A DNA stretch of 64,000 bases from Verrucomicrobiia bacterium (GTDB lineage Bacteria > Verrucomicrobiota > Verrucomicrobiia > Opitutales > Cerasicoccaceae). Below, piece after piece: positions 34,442-42,339 of the stretch. The stretch is from positions 30,994 through 94,993 of the forward strand of contig JAUIAM010000013.1 of assembly GCA_030425485.1 (NCBI GenBank), in the 5' to 3' direction. Below the pieces are notes generated by a model. The model ran no database searches. It saw nothing but the letters and a program-made list of their open reading frames with translations, and had not been told where the DNA came from. Numbering within the stretch: position 1 is the stretch's first letter; every line of letters begins with the position of its first letter. Position numbers and translations under genes: made by a program.

Positions 34442-35524
34442 CTAGCTCACACGGTTAGCGTCAGCCAGGGCCTGCGCCTCCAGCGAAAGCTGCGATGCGG
34501 CAAAGGCGTGCTCCTGCGTCATGGCGTGCTCGGTCCGATTAAGGCAATCGAGAATCAACTGACCAAAGAAGGGGAAGCCAACTTTGCCATCCACATGCAG
34601 GATCGTGTCCTTTTCGCCATCAGCCAGAAGGATGACATTGCCTTCGTTGCTGCGGCCAAAGTCAAAGTACTTGCGAATTTCAATCACACCCTTCGTCCCG
34701 GTGATAAAGCTGCGCCCATCGCCCCAGCCACGCATACCATCAGGCGTAAACCAGTTCACACGGGAGAAGCACTGCACCCCGTTTTCGAGAATCAGCGACG
34801 CCTGGCCGACATCCTCCAGCCCCGGCTTGTCCGCATTGACACGGTTATCCACGATCGCGTGGACCACCTTGCCCTGTGTGCAACGGTTGTAGTGCAGGAA
34901 CTGGTCAAACTGATGCGAAGCAATATCGGTCAGGATGCCGCCATACTGCTCCTTGTCAAAAAACCAGTCCGGGCGGTTGGGCTTGGACAGACGGTGGGGA
35001 CCGAAAATCTCCATGTGCACGATGTCGCCGATCACCCCGTCCTGGATGAGCTGATCCACGTACCAAGCCGACTCTACGTGCAGGCGCTCGGAGAAATAAA
35101 CCATATACTTGCGCCCGGTTTCCTTTACCACCTGACGCGCGTCGGCTAACTGCTCCAGTGTGGTGAAGGGGCACTTGTCCGTAAAGTAGTCCTTGCCGGC
35201 GCGCATGACCTGGCAGCCGATGGGGCCACGGCGGTTGGGGATGGCGGCCGCCGCCACCATATGCACGTCGCTTTCGAGCACCTCGTCAAAGCTGCGCGCC
35301 ACCTTGGCACCAGGAAAATCTTTCTCCACCTTGGCCAGACGCTCGGGGTCTTCATCGTAGATCATGGCCAACTGACCACCTGCTTCGGTGAGACCGTTTA
35401 TCTGACCATAGAGATGGCCGTGATCGAAATACGCCGCAGCAAACTTAAACTCGCCCTCGCCCACGACGGGCTTGGGTTTCTGCGCCGTAGGGGCGTAATT
35501 CATTCCATCCTGGGAACCTGACAT
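34442..35524 (-). CDS. Gfo/Idh/MocA-family oxidoreductase
   Basis: The 360-residue protein has a weakly conserved N-terminal Rossmann domain (FKFAAAYFDHGHLYGQINGL), then HMVAAAAIPNRRGPIGCQVM, the family Lys motif in DYFTDKCPFTTLEQL and a C-terminal domain with GGILTDIASHQFDQFLHY that carries the usual H. Family enzymes oxidise or reduce sugars, inositols and sugar acids with NAD(P). The nucleotide loop departs from the usual GxGxxG and only HGHLYG is seen, so cofactor use needs care. It runs in the same direction as the next Gfo/Idh gene upstream and they are separated by 46 bases; co-expression is likely. Confidence 0.78.
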   Translation of the reverse strand: MSGSQDGMNYAPTAQKPKPVVGEGEFKFAAAYFDHGHLYGQINGLTEAGGQLAMIYDEDPERLAKVEKDFPGAKVARSFDEVLESDVHMVAAAAIPNRRGPIGCQVMRAGKDYFTDKCPFTTLEQLADARQVVKETGRKYMVYFSERLHVESAWYVDQLIQDGVIGDIVHMEIFGPHRLSKPNRPDWFFDKEQYGGILTDIASHQFDQFLHYNRCTQGKVVHAIVDNRVNADKPGLEDVGQASLILENGVQCFSRVNWFTPDGMRGWGDGRSFITGTKGVIEIRKYFDFGRSNEGNVILLADGEKDTILHVDGKVGFPFFGQLILDCLNRTEHAMTQEHAFAASQLSLEAQALADANRVS

Positions 35525-35570
35525 CGTGCTTATATATTAAATGGGATTGTACGTGCTCAAACTCAAACCT

Positions 35571-36734
35571 CTAGTAAGTCCCTGAGAGGTCTGCCACCGT
35601 GTCCGTCGTCTCCGCCTTCACGTAGGTCGACTCTGCTATTTTTTTTTTGAGAACTGCGGCATAGGCCTCCGCATCCATGGGCAATTCAACCGGTGCAGAC
35701 TGGAAGGCGGAGTACAGCATGGCGTTGGCCAGCTCAACCGAGTGAATGCCCTCCGGGGCAGGAGCCAGCAGGGGTGCCTTATCCAAGATCGCATCGGTGA
35801 AGTTTTTCGTAATGCCGATATGCTGCTCGCCACCGGCCTTAACCGGGATGTCCACATTCCACACGAAAGGCTTATCAAAACCACCTTCGCTGTTTAGGAG
35901 GTGCTCCGAGACGAGTTCTTCCGTGCGCTGGAAGGTAAACTTGCCATCCTCGATGACGATCTTGCCACGATCGGTGGCGACTTCGAGTCGGTTGGTCCCC
36001 GGAGCCTCGCCCGTGGTCGTGATAAAGACTCCCGTCGCACCGTCGGGGTACTCCAGCATGGCAGTAACGGCGTCCTCGACTTCGATGTCGTGAAAGCGGC
36101 CAAACTGGCAGTGTGCCGTTACTTTGCTCGGCATACCGAACAGCCACTGGAGCAGGTCCAGGTTATGCGGACACTGGTTAAGCAGCACGCCGCCGCCCTC
36201 GCCGCCCCAGGTCGCGCGCCAGTCACCCGAGCGATAGTAATTCTCCGTACGGTACCAGTTGGTAATGATCCAGTTGATGCGCTCGATCTTACCCAGCTCT
36301 CCACTTTGAATCAACTGGCGCAGCTTTTGGTAAAGTGGGTCTGTACGCTGGTTAAACATGGCCGAAAACACGACCTCCTTATCCGTCCAGGCCGCAATCA
36401 GCTTCTCGCAATCAGCCTTATGGACCGAAATGGGTTTCTCCACCAGCGTATGGATGCCTGCCTCCAGGGCGGCGATGCCCAGGCTGGTATGGCTGTAATG
36501 GGGAGTCGCGATGAGCACCGCGTCTACCTGCCCGGATTTGATGAGCTCGATTCCATCGGTAAAACCGGCCACACTCTCGTTGGCATACTTCTCCACGCGC
36601 TCGCTATTCTTGTCTGCTACCGCAGCGAGTTTGAGACGAGGCACTTTGCCATCGATAACATAGTTCGCATGGGCCATGCCCATGTTGCCCAAACCGATAA
36701 CGCCAAGTCGTACCGTATCATTCGAAGATTTCAT
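35571..36734 (-). CDS. Gfo/Idh/MocA-family oxidoreductase
   Basis: The start is put at the ATG at 36734, giving MKSSNDTVRLGVIGLGNMGM with a clean GxGxxG nucleotide loop; the longer frame to 36803 would overlap the divergent AraC gene. The 387-residue protein has LIATPHYSHTSLGIAALEAG, the catalytic Lys in HTLVEKPISVHKADCEK, and GGVLLNQCPHNLDLLQWLFG with the C-terminal His. It acts on an unknown sugar or polyol with NAD(P). A run of ten A in the coding strand (35639-35648) is within 25 codons of the end. It is divergent from an AraC regulator, probably its controller. Confidence 0.88.
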   Translation of the reverse strand: MKSSNDTVRLGVIGLGNMGMAHANYVIDGKVPRLKLAAVADKNSERVEKYANESVAGFTDGIELIKSGQVDAVLIATPHYSHTSLGIAALEAGIHTLVEKPISVHKADCEKLIAAWTDKEVVFSAMFNQRTDPLYQKLRQLIQSGELGKIERINWIITNWYRTENYYRSGDWRATWGGEGGGVLLNQCPHNLDLLQWLFGMPSKVTAHCQFGRFHDIEVEDAVTAMLEYPDGATGVFITTTGEAPGTNRLEVATDRGKIVIEDGKFTFQRTEELVSEHLLNSEGGFDKPFVWNVDIPVKAGGEQHIGITKNFTDAILDKAPLLAPAPEGIHSVELANAMLYSAFQSAPVELPMDAEAYAAVLKKKIAESTYVKAETTDTVADLSGTY

Positions 36735-36805
36735 GGGCAGCATCATAGCAAATAGAAACGATTTTTGCCATAGACAATCGCATCTAAAAATTGCATTATT
36801 CAATC

Positions 36806-37618
36806 ATGCAGGGCATCACCCCCTTTCCCATGGACACCCTGGAATGCATCGGAACTCCCATGCAGAGCAACATCGCTGGCCACTGGGTCTGGAAGTCAGA
36901 GGATCGTGATCATTACAACTTGTGGATTTGCATCAATGGACAAGCGACGCTGACCTGCGACAACCGCGAATATGCTGTTCGCCCCTGGACGACATTCATT
37001 TTCAGCCCAGAAATGAAGATTTATGGCAGCAGCCTGAAAACTGGACAGAACTTTCAGAACTTTGCCGCGCATTGGCGTCCGCCTGCACAAGTTGACCTCC
37101 CTGACAGTGAGTTGCCACACGGCCTGCAACTCCAAGACAGCGTCACCGCCCATAGCCTGATCCAGTCCATGCTTCAACTTCCCCTGCACCCTGACCAGCT
37201 CTCGGCCCAACAAAATCGCTGGCTGCTCCTCTCGCTCCTTACCCTCATCTGGCGAGAAAAGCAGGCCCCGCCTCCCTCACCCACCGTACGCATCATTTAC
37301 AACCAGCTCGTACGCATTCGCTCTGGACAAGGCATGTTTGCCACGGTCGAAGAACTGGCCAAGGAGGCCCGGCTTTCCCGTGTGCACTACAGCCGGTGCT
37401 TTAAACTCATCACAGGAACTACCCCCAACCAATTCCTCATCCAGCAGCGCGTGCAGCATGCCTGCACCCAGCTCAAAGAAAGCGATAGCCCACTGGAGCG
37501 CATCGCCGACTCTCTCGGCTATAGTGACACATTCTTCTTCTGCCGACAGTTTCGCCAGCAGATGAAACAAAGCCCCCACCAGTACCGCTTGACGCAGCGA
37601 CCAGATCTCAAGCGATAG
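36806..37618 (+). CDS. AraC-family transcriptional regulator
   Basis: This 270-residue protein starts at the ATG at 36806 (a TTG at 36791 would add five residues). The first 150 residues form a cupin-like sensing domain (WICINGQATLTCDNREYAV, WTTFIFSPEM). The C-terminal 100 residues hold two AraC helix-turn-helix units, VEELAKEARLSRVHYSRCFK and LERIADSLGYSDTFFFCRQF. It is divergent from the Gfo/Idh gene at 36734 with 71 bases between, so both promoters lie in that short gap and sugar-dependent control of the oxidoreductases is the likely job. The ligand is unknown. Confidence 0.9.
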   Translation: MQGITPFPMDTLECIGTPMQSNIAGHWVWKSEDRDHYNLWICINGQATLTCDNREYAVRPWTTFIFSPEMKIYGSSLKTGQNFQNFAAHWRPPAQVDLPDSELPHGLQLQDSVTAHSLIQSMLQLPLHPDQLSAQQNRWLLLSLLTLIWREKQAPPPSPTVRIIYNQLVRIRSGQGMFATVEELAKEARLSRVHYSRCFKLITGTTPNQFLIQQRVQHACTQLKESDSPLERIADSLGYSDTFFFCRQFRQQMKQSPHQYRLTQRPDLKR

Positions 37619-37674
37619 CAGCGACATTATCTGTGCCTGCAAGAATGCGTATGCACCGACCGCATCTACGGCCG

Positions 37675-38445
37675 CTACATCCGCCAATCCTCGGGACTAA
37701 CCCCAAACTTATTCTTAAAAGCGCGTGAAAAACTGCTCGGGCTCTCAAACCCACACAACTCGCTCACTTGGCTGAGGAGCATCTCCGGCGAAGCCATGAG
37801 CTGGATGGCGCGCTGAAAGCGGATCTGGTCAAAGGCCTTCTTCGGCGAGGTGCGCATGACTTCGTGGAAATGTCGCCTCAGGTGAGCGGGCGAAGCCCCC
37901 GCAGCCAGAGAAACCTCCTCCAGCCCAGGATTCCGCGCCATATGGTCAGCATACCAGGCCATCGCTTTTTTCACCCGCGCTCGCGCATGCGAATTCGTCA
38001 TGTCTATGCGGTGCTCAGCAGCCTCAAACACCAAGAGACTCAGCTCTAGCAAAGTATGTTCGAAACGAAGAAGCATCTCCGGGGCAGGATCGATCAGGTA
38101 GGGCTTTACGTTTCGCGCCAACAAGCGCAACCGCTCATCTGCTCCGTCGGCCAGCGGCACAGAGAGAATACCACTGGACGGTATTCGCTGCTGAAGCAGC
38201 TCCGGCACGCTGTGAAAATGAAAGACCACAACCTCGGCAGGTGACTCCTCCTCCCCGGTCCACCCGTGCAGATGGCGAGGCTGAATCAGCCAAAGGTGAC
38301 GCTCCCGCAGGGCGGGTTTAACCTTTGGCCCCGTCATGCTGATTTTGCCACCGATTACAGCCTGAAATTCCCAGTACGGGCGCTTCATCGGAGCAACAGG
38401 ACGCGACTGATAATCCCGCTCCCCCATTCCAAGGTAGGTCAGCAT
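37675..38445 (-). CDS. AraC-family transcriptional regulator
   Basis: The 256-residue protein has an N-terminal cupin-like sensor (WEFQAVIGGKISMTGP, LWLIQPRHLHGWTGEEE) and a C-terminal pair of helix-turn-helix motifs, LEEVSLAAGASPAHLRRHFH and LLSQVSELCGFESPSSFSRAF, with FGVSPEDWRM as the closing signature. It is convergent with the first AraC gene, and it lies downstream of uxaE on the same strand, separated from it by a terminator (38487-38526). It may regulate the uronate genes, but no operator could be fixed. It has an independent start about 130 bases beyond the uxaE stop. Confidence 0.9.
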   Translation of the reverse strand: MLTYLGMGERDYQSRPVAPMKRPYWEFQAVIGGKISMTGPKVKPALRERHLWLIQPRHLHGWTGEEESPAEVVVFHFHSVPELLQQRIPSSGILSVPLADGADERLRLLARNVKPYLIDPAPEMLLRFEHTLLELSLLVFEAAEHRIDMTNSHARARVKKAMAWYADHMARNPGLEEVSLAAGASPAHLRRHFHEVMRTSPKKAFDQIRFQRAIQLMASPEMLLSQVSELCGFESPSSFSRAFKNKFGVSPEDWRM

Positions 38446-38486
38446 GATGACAGGCTAGCGACTAGAGCGAAAATGTCAATCTCCAG

Positions 38487-38526
38487 AAAAAAAGGCCCTC
38501 ACCGGAATACTAAACCAGTAAGGGCC
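38487..38526 (-). terminator. Intrinsic terminator after the UxaE-like gene
   Basis: The stem GGCCCTCAC (38494-38502) with GTAAGGGCC (38518-38526), one mismatch, is followed on the minus strand by seven T (complement of 38487-38493). It lies 53 bases past the uxaE stop and would end that transcript before the AraC gene. Confidence 0.85.
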
Positions 38527-38578
38527 ATGATTGAACGTTATTAAAAAGCTTCTCAGCTAATAAAAATGCCTGAGCGTT

Positions 38579-39826
38579 TTAGGCAAATAGTGGCTTCAGG
38601 TGGCGATCAAGCAAGTTGAGTGTCACGTTGCGCTCGATTGTTTCGCGGTTGTCTTTCAGCGCCTGAAGGTAGCGATCTCCAAGCTTGGCCGCGATCTTGA
38701 ACGATACGTGGATAAACTGACGGAAATGCAGGTTATACGCCGGGCAATCCAGGTCGTGACGCAGGGCTGCCACATACTGCTCGGAGCTCCAGCCGTTGAC
38801 CTCATCCGATGTCGGCAGCTTCGAAGCATCGACATCCAACACCGTCGCATACGGGGCAACAAGGTCATCGTAGTGCTCCAGTGCCTTGGCATAAATTTCC
38901 TTGGCCAGCACAAGCGCATCGCCACCAGCCTCGGCCAGGCCGATGACTTCCTCCAGCCAGGTCGTGCCCGCTGTCTTCACGTGCAGGCCTGCACCGTGCT
39001 TCTTAACCAGTCGGTTGATGATGGGGTAGATGGAGAACTTGTCGCTGCCGGAGTGTACGCTGAGCTTGAGCGTGGACGGCAGGCCGAATGCCTTAACCGC
39101 GTAGCTGAGCACGCAGAGGTCTTCGTCGAACTCCTTCTCGAACTGGGCGAGGTCACCCACATAGTCGACGCCCTTGTTAAAGCGGCCAGTAAACTTCGGG
39201 GCGATGGTCTGAACCGGAACCTCTTCCTTGGCCAACATGGCAAGAATGAGCAACAATTCGACCGGGGTCTGCGGGATATCCGTCTCATCAACAGACACCT
39301 CAGCAATGATGTTCTCGGCGCCCTTCTTTTCGGCAATATAGCGGTAAATCTTAGCCGCTTCACGCACGGCAGCGAGGAACTTGTCCGCAGCCTGCTTGAC
39401 GTCTTCTTCCGTCACCGTCAACGCGTAGGACAGACCGGGAATCTCAATGCTCCCCACCAGCGAGGCATGCTCGTTGAGCAGCGCACCGACATCCTCCTGG
39501 CTGGCGCCCTTGCCCACGTAGTCCGCTACGTCGATGGTGTAGAAATCGCTGGCCGCAAGGAAGCCATCTACGTTGCTCAGGTTAATGTGGTCGGCGTCCA
39601 CGTGAAAGTCTTCCGTCCAGTTATGCGCGGCCACCGCTTCCTTAGCCTCGACCAGTACGCTGTCGGGCTTGGAGCCAACAATAGTGTGCTCGCGGTTAGA
39701 CTTATTCCACACGGGAATGACGTTAATGCCCAGCTTCTTGGCCTCTACAACGGCCTTGAGCTGTGCCTTGCCCTCATGGGCAAAACGGTCGCCCATGCCG
39801 AAGGTGAATTTTTCAATCTGCTTCAT
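38579..39826 (-). CDS. uxaE: Tagaturonate epimerase-like protein (UxaE family)
   Basis: The 415-residue protein begins MKQIEKFTFGMGDRFAHEGK. Recognisable pieces are DFHVDADHINLSNVDGFL with HVDADH as a likely metal-ligand cluster, SDFYTIDVADYVG, and LKLSVHSGSDKFSIYPIINR with another His, a layout like UxaE-type tagaturonate/fructuronate epimerases. These interconvert tagaturonate and fructuronate in hexuronate breakdown. The assignment is from memory of the family pattern, so the sugar could be another keto-sugar acid. It has its own terminator, and the gene upstream on the strand (Gfo/Idh at 40085) also ends in a terminator, so it appears to be a single-gene unit. Confidence 0.62.
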   Translation of the reverse strand: MKQIEKFTFGMGDRFAHEGKAQLKAVVEAKKLGINVIPVWNKSNREHTIVGSKPDSVLVEAKEAVAAHNWTEDFHVDADHINLSNVDGFLAASDFYTIDVADYVGKGASQEDVGALLNEHASLVGSIEIPGLSYALTVTEEDVKQAADKFLAAVREAAKIYRYIAEKKGAENIIAEVSVDETDIPQTPVELLLILAMLAKEEVPVQTIAPKFTGRFNKGVDYVGDLAQFEKEFDEDLCVLSYAVKAFGLPSTLKLSVHSGSDKFSIYPIINRLVKKHGAGLHVKTAGTTWLEEVIGLAEAGGDALVLAKEIYAKALEHYDDLVAPYATVLDVDASKLPTSDEVNGWSSEQYVAALRHDLDCPAYNLHFRQFIHVSFKIAAKLGDRYLQALKDNRETIERNVTLNLLDRHLKPLFA

Positions 39827-40046
39827 AATACGAGTGTTTCAGGGGATAAAAGAGGAAAACCTTACACGTGTTTGATTTATAGGTGTATCGCAGGTTTCCC
39901 CCTCTGTCTAGCCCTCAGTTTATACCTCTCAAAGAATCCTGAAGCCGCGGACCAAAACCTCGCGATGAGGGGACGCCCCCCCTCGCCACGACTCGGCTCC
40001 CTGCCTCGAACAGCACAGTGCAATCAAGACAAGGAGCCAGTTGCGG

Positions 40047-40076
40047 CGAAAAAAGGTCTCAGGATTCGTCCTTGAG
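40047..40076 (-). terminator. Intrinsic terminator after the Gfo/Idh gene at 40085
   Basis: Reading the minus strand, CTCAAGGA-CGAA-TCCTGAG (40076 down to 40058) makes a seven-pair stem with one bulge, then ACC and six T (complement of 40049-40054). It starts nine bases past the gene stop. Confidence 0.75.
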
Positions 40077-40084
40077 GGCGAGAC

Positions 40085-41392
40085 TTAGTCCAGATCGAGC
40101 AAGTCCTTGATCTTGACCGGCACCCCTGTATCAAAGGACTGGTTTGCGGCAATCCCCGTGAGGATAGAGAGCGCACCATCACGGTGGCCAGCAGCGCGGC
40201 CAAGCGGGTCCTTCCGCTTGCGGGCGCCAAAGAGGTCCTCGAGCAGAAGCACATCGCCGCCACCATGACCACCCTTACCCTCGGGAATCTCAACACGGTA
40301 GGGCTTTTCGAAATGCGGGAATACCGTCAGTTGCTTTGACTTGCTCACGCCATCGGAGATGTGGCTGTTGCCCGCGCTAACGTAGGACTTCTCGAACTCT
40401 TCCAGCTCAATGCGGCCCTTCGTGCCATTGAAAGCAACGCGGAAACCCTCCCAGGGGCTGTAAGCCGTGAGGGTGTAGGACATCTGGGCGCCGGTCTTGT
40501 AGCGCACGAGCACATTCATGGTGTCTTCGATGCTGATGCAGTCACCGAATACATTCTGGTCGCGCAAGTAGCCGTCTTCCTTCTCGGCTTCGTAGTAAAG
40601 GCTCTTCAGGTTGTCATCCTTGCGCAAGTCCAGGGCAAAGGGATCGCCCTTGGCCCCGGCCGAGCCCGTCGCGCGGTAGTACGGACGGTAGTTCCCGTAA
40701 CGCTCGCCGTTGACCTTGCCATAAAATGCGAGCGAGCCGAGACCGAAGACCGACTCCGGCTGGGTATCCAGCCACCAGTTCACGAGGTCAAAGTGGTGAG
40801 TGGACTTGTGCACCATGAGACCACCGGAGTTGAGCTTATCGCGGTGCCAGCGGCGGAAGTAATCCGCGCCGTGTGTCGTGTCGAGCAACCACTCAAAGTG
40901 GACAGACTTCACGTCACCAATAACACCCGACATGATCAGTTCCTTCGCCTTGCTGCGGGAGGGAGCATAACGGTAATTAAAGCTGACGCGGAGCTTACGG
41001 CCCGTACGCTCGACCGTATCGAGAATGGCACGGCACTTGACCTCGTCCGTCGTCATGGGCTTCTCCGTAATCACATCGCACCCCAGCTCCATCGCGCGGA
41101 TGATGTACTCGTCGTGCGTGCGGTCCACCGTGGTCACGATAACCACGTGCGGCACCTCCTTTTTTATCATTTTTTCAAACTCGTCCGCCCCATAGGTCTT
41201 GATCGGCTTGACGCCGTATTTTTCCTGATAGATACGGTTGTGCTCATCCATCCGCTTGGGATTGGTGTCGCAAATCGCAACCAAACTGGTCGTCCGGCTG
41301 TAATCCTTTAATAAAGCCTCGGAGAACATAAAGGACCGTGCTCCGGTCCCAACAAGGGCGTATCGTTTTTTACCGCGTTTGGAGGTACTCAT
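40085..41392 (-). CDS. Gfo/Idh/MocA-family oxidoreductase
   Basis: The ATG at 41392 gives [20 protein letters not shown] with the GxGxxS-type nucleotide loop; ATG codons further upstream add residues not seen in the family. The 435-residue protein has [18 protein letters not shown], the Lys motif [39 protein letters not shown] and the C-terminal [19 protein letters not shown] with the catalytic His pair region. Length and motifs suggest a larger Gfo/Idh subgroup found in Verrucomicrobia and Planctomycetes. It likely acts on a plant or algal sugar. A terminator follows it. Confidence 0.9.
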   Translation of the reverse strand: MSTSKRGKKRYALVGTGARSFMFSEALLKDYSRTTSLVAICDTNPKRMDEHNRIYQEKYGVKPIKTYGADEFEKMIKKEVPHVVIVTTVDRTHDEYIIRAMELGCDVITEKPMTTDEVKCRAILDTVERTGRKLRVSFNYRYAPSRSKAKELIMSGVIGDVKSVHFEWLLDTTHGADYFRRWHRDKLNSGGLMVHKSTHHFDLVNWWLDTQPESVFGLGSLAFYGKVNGERYGNYRPYYRATGSAGAKGDPFALDLRKDDNLKSLYYEAEKEDGYLRDQNVFGDCISIEDTMNVLVRYKTGAQMSYTLTAYSPWEGFRVAFNGTKGRIELEEFEKSYVSAGNSHISDGVSKSKQLTVFPHFEKPYRVEIPEGKGGHGGGDVLLLEDLFGARKRKDPLGRAAGHRDGALSILTGIAANQSFDTGVPVKIKDLLDLD

Positions 41393-41627
41393 TGCGCATA
41401 ATAATATCATAAATCGGGCATGTCCTGAATAGCCTTTCCAATCATTTAATATACATTTTCGCTCATACTAAAATCCGCAAACACAAGAAGATGATCCACC
41501 GGTCTGAACATCCCCCTAAACCCGGCACAGACAATGGATATTTCACTTGCTCGGGGCCCTGGATTTATGAATATTCTGAGGCCCACGTTGACCTGGCCCA
41601 ACGCCGATAACTAAACATTTCCCAACC

Positions 41628-42338
41628 ATGAAAAAGCTATTTTTCGCATGCTTCATTTTCAGTACGCTTCTGGCCTCTGGCGTAGAGCGTAAAGCTTTAT
41701 CCGACGTCGATACGGACGCGTTTACGACAGACTGCCAGGTCACTCCATCGGCAGGTGATGATCACTTGGCACTCGTTTGGTGGATTCCGATTGAGTTCTG
41801 GGAGGCCGTATTCGCCGCCGACCCCAGCATGAGCCTAGCCGACAAACAGACCATGCTCGATGCCCTCTCCGGCGTAACACTCCTGGCCGTCGTGCAGGCA
41901 GACATTTCCAACTTTGGCGCGTTTTCCTACTACAGTAAGAAGGAAGTCGCCCAAAACATGACGATCACCTACCTTGACACCTCTAGCCAACGAGAGGAAA
42001 CACTGGTGCCACTCACCAAGGTCAATGAGGAGCTGGAAATCCTGCTCGGCGTCTTTCAGCCCATTCTGGGAGCTGCCATGGGTAACCTCGGCACCAACTT
42101 TCACTTCTACGTCCTCAATGACAAGCAGGGCAACTCCGGGCGCGTGATCGACCCCTACGAGGCGGGAGAACTGACGGTTGAGCTGGAGACAACCGATGGA
42201 AACCGCATCGAAGGAACCATCGAACTGCCCATCAACGCATTGTTTATCCCCCGTAAGTGCCCCAATGGCAAAGACGCGCATGTCACCTGGGAGTACTGCC
42301 CCTGGACAGGCGAAAAACTGGAAGACCAGGCAGAGTAG
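41628..42338 (+). CDS. Secreted protein of unknown function
   Basis: The 236-residue protein starts MKKLFFACFIFSTLLASGVE, a short signal peptide without lipobox. The mature part has YYSKKEVAQNMTITYLDTSS and NEELEILLGVFQPILGAAMG, which show no known family to me. The C-terminus has CPNGKDAHVTWEYCPWTGEK, resembling half of a four-cysteine zinc ribbon (CPxGK-x8-CPWTG) but with only two Cys, so it is not a classical ribbon. It is a lone gene and its stop is one base from the stop of the convergent antiporter gene. Function is unknown. Confidence 0.65.
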   Translation: MKKLFFACFIFSTLLASGVERKALSDVDTDAFTTDCQVTPSAGDDHLALVWWIPIEFWEAVFAADPSMSLADKQTMLDALSGVTLLAVVQADISNFGAFSYYSKKEVAQNMTITYLDTSSQREETLVPLTKVNEELEILLGVFQPILGAAMGNLGTNFHFYVLNDKQGNSGRVIDPYEAGELTVELETTDGNRIEGTIELPINALFIPRKCPNGKDAHVTWEYCPWTGEKLEDQAE

Positions 42339-42339
42339 C

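Noticed and set aside
39932..40067. Distant inverted words GAATCCTGA and TCAGGATTC in the gap upstream of the UxaE-like gene
   Set aside because: The right word is already part of the terminator after the Gfo/Idh gene; the pair is 120 bases apart and is best taken as chance.
38600..40075. A 491-residue plus-strand frame opposite the UxaE-like gene
   Set aside because: The minus-strand frame has family motifs and its own terminator; the plus-strand one has no recognisable domain.
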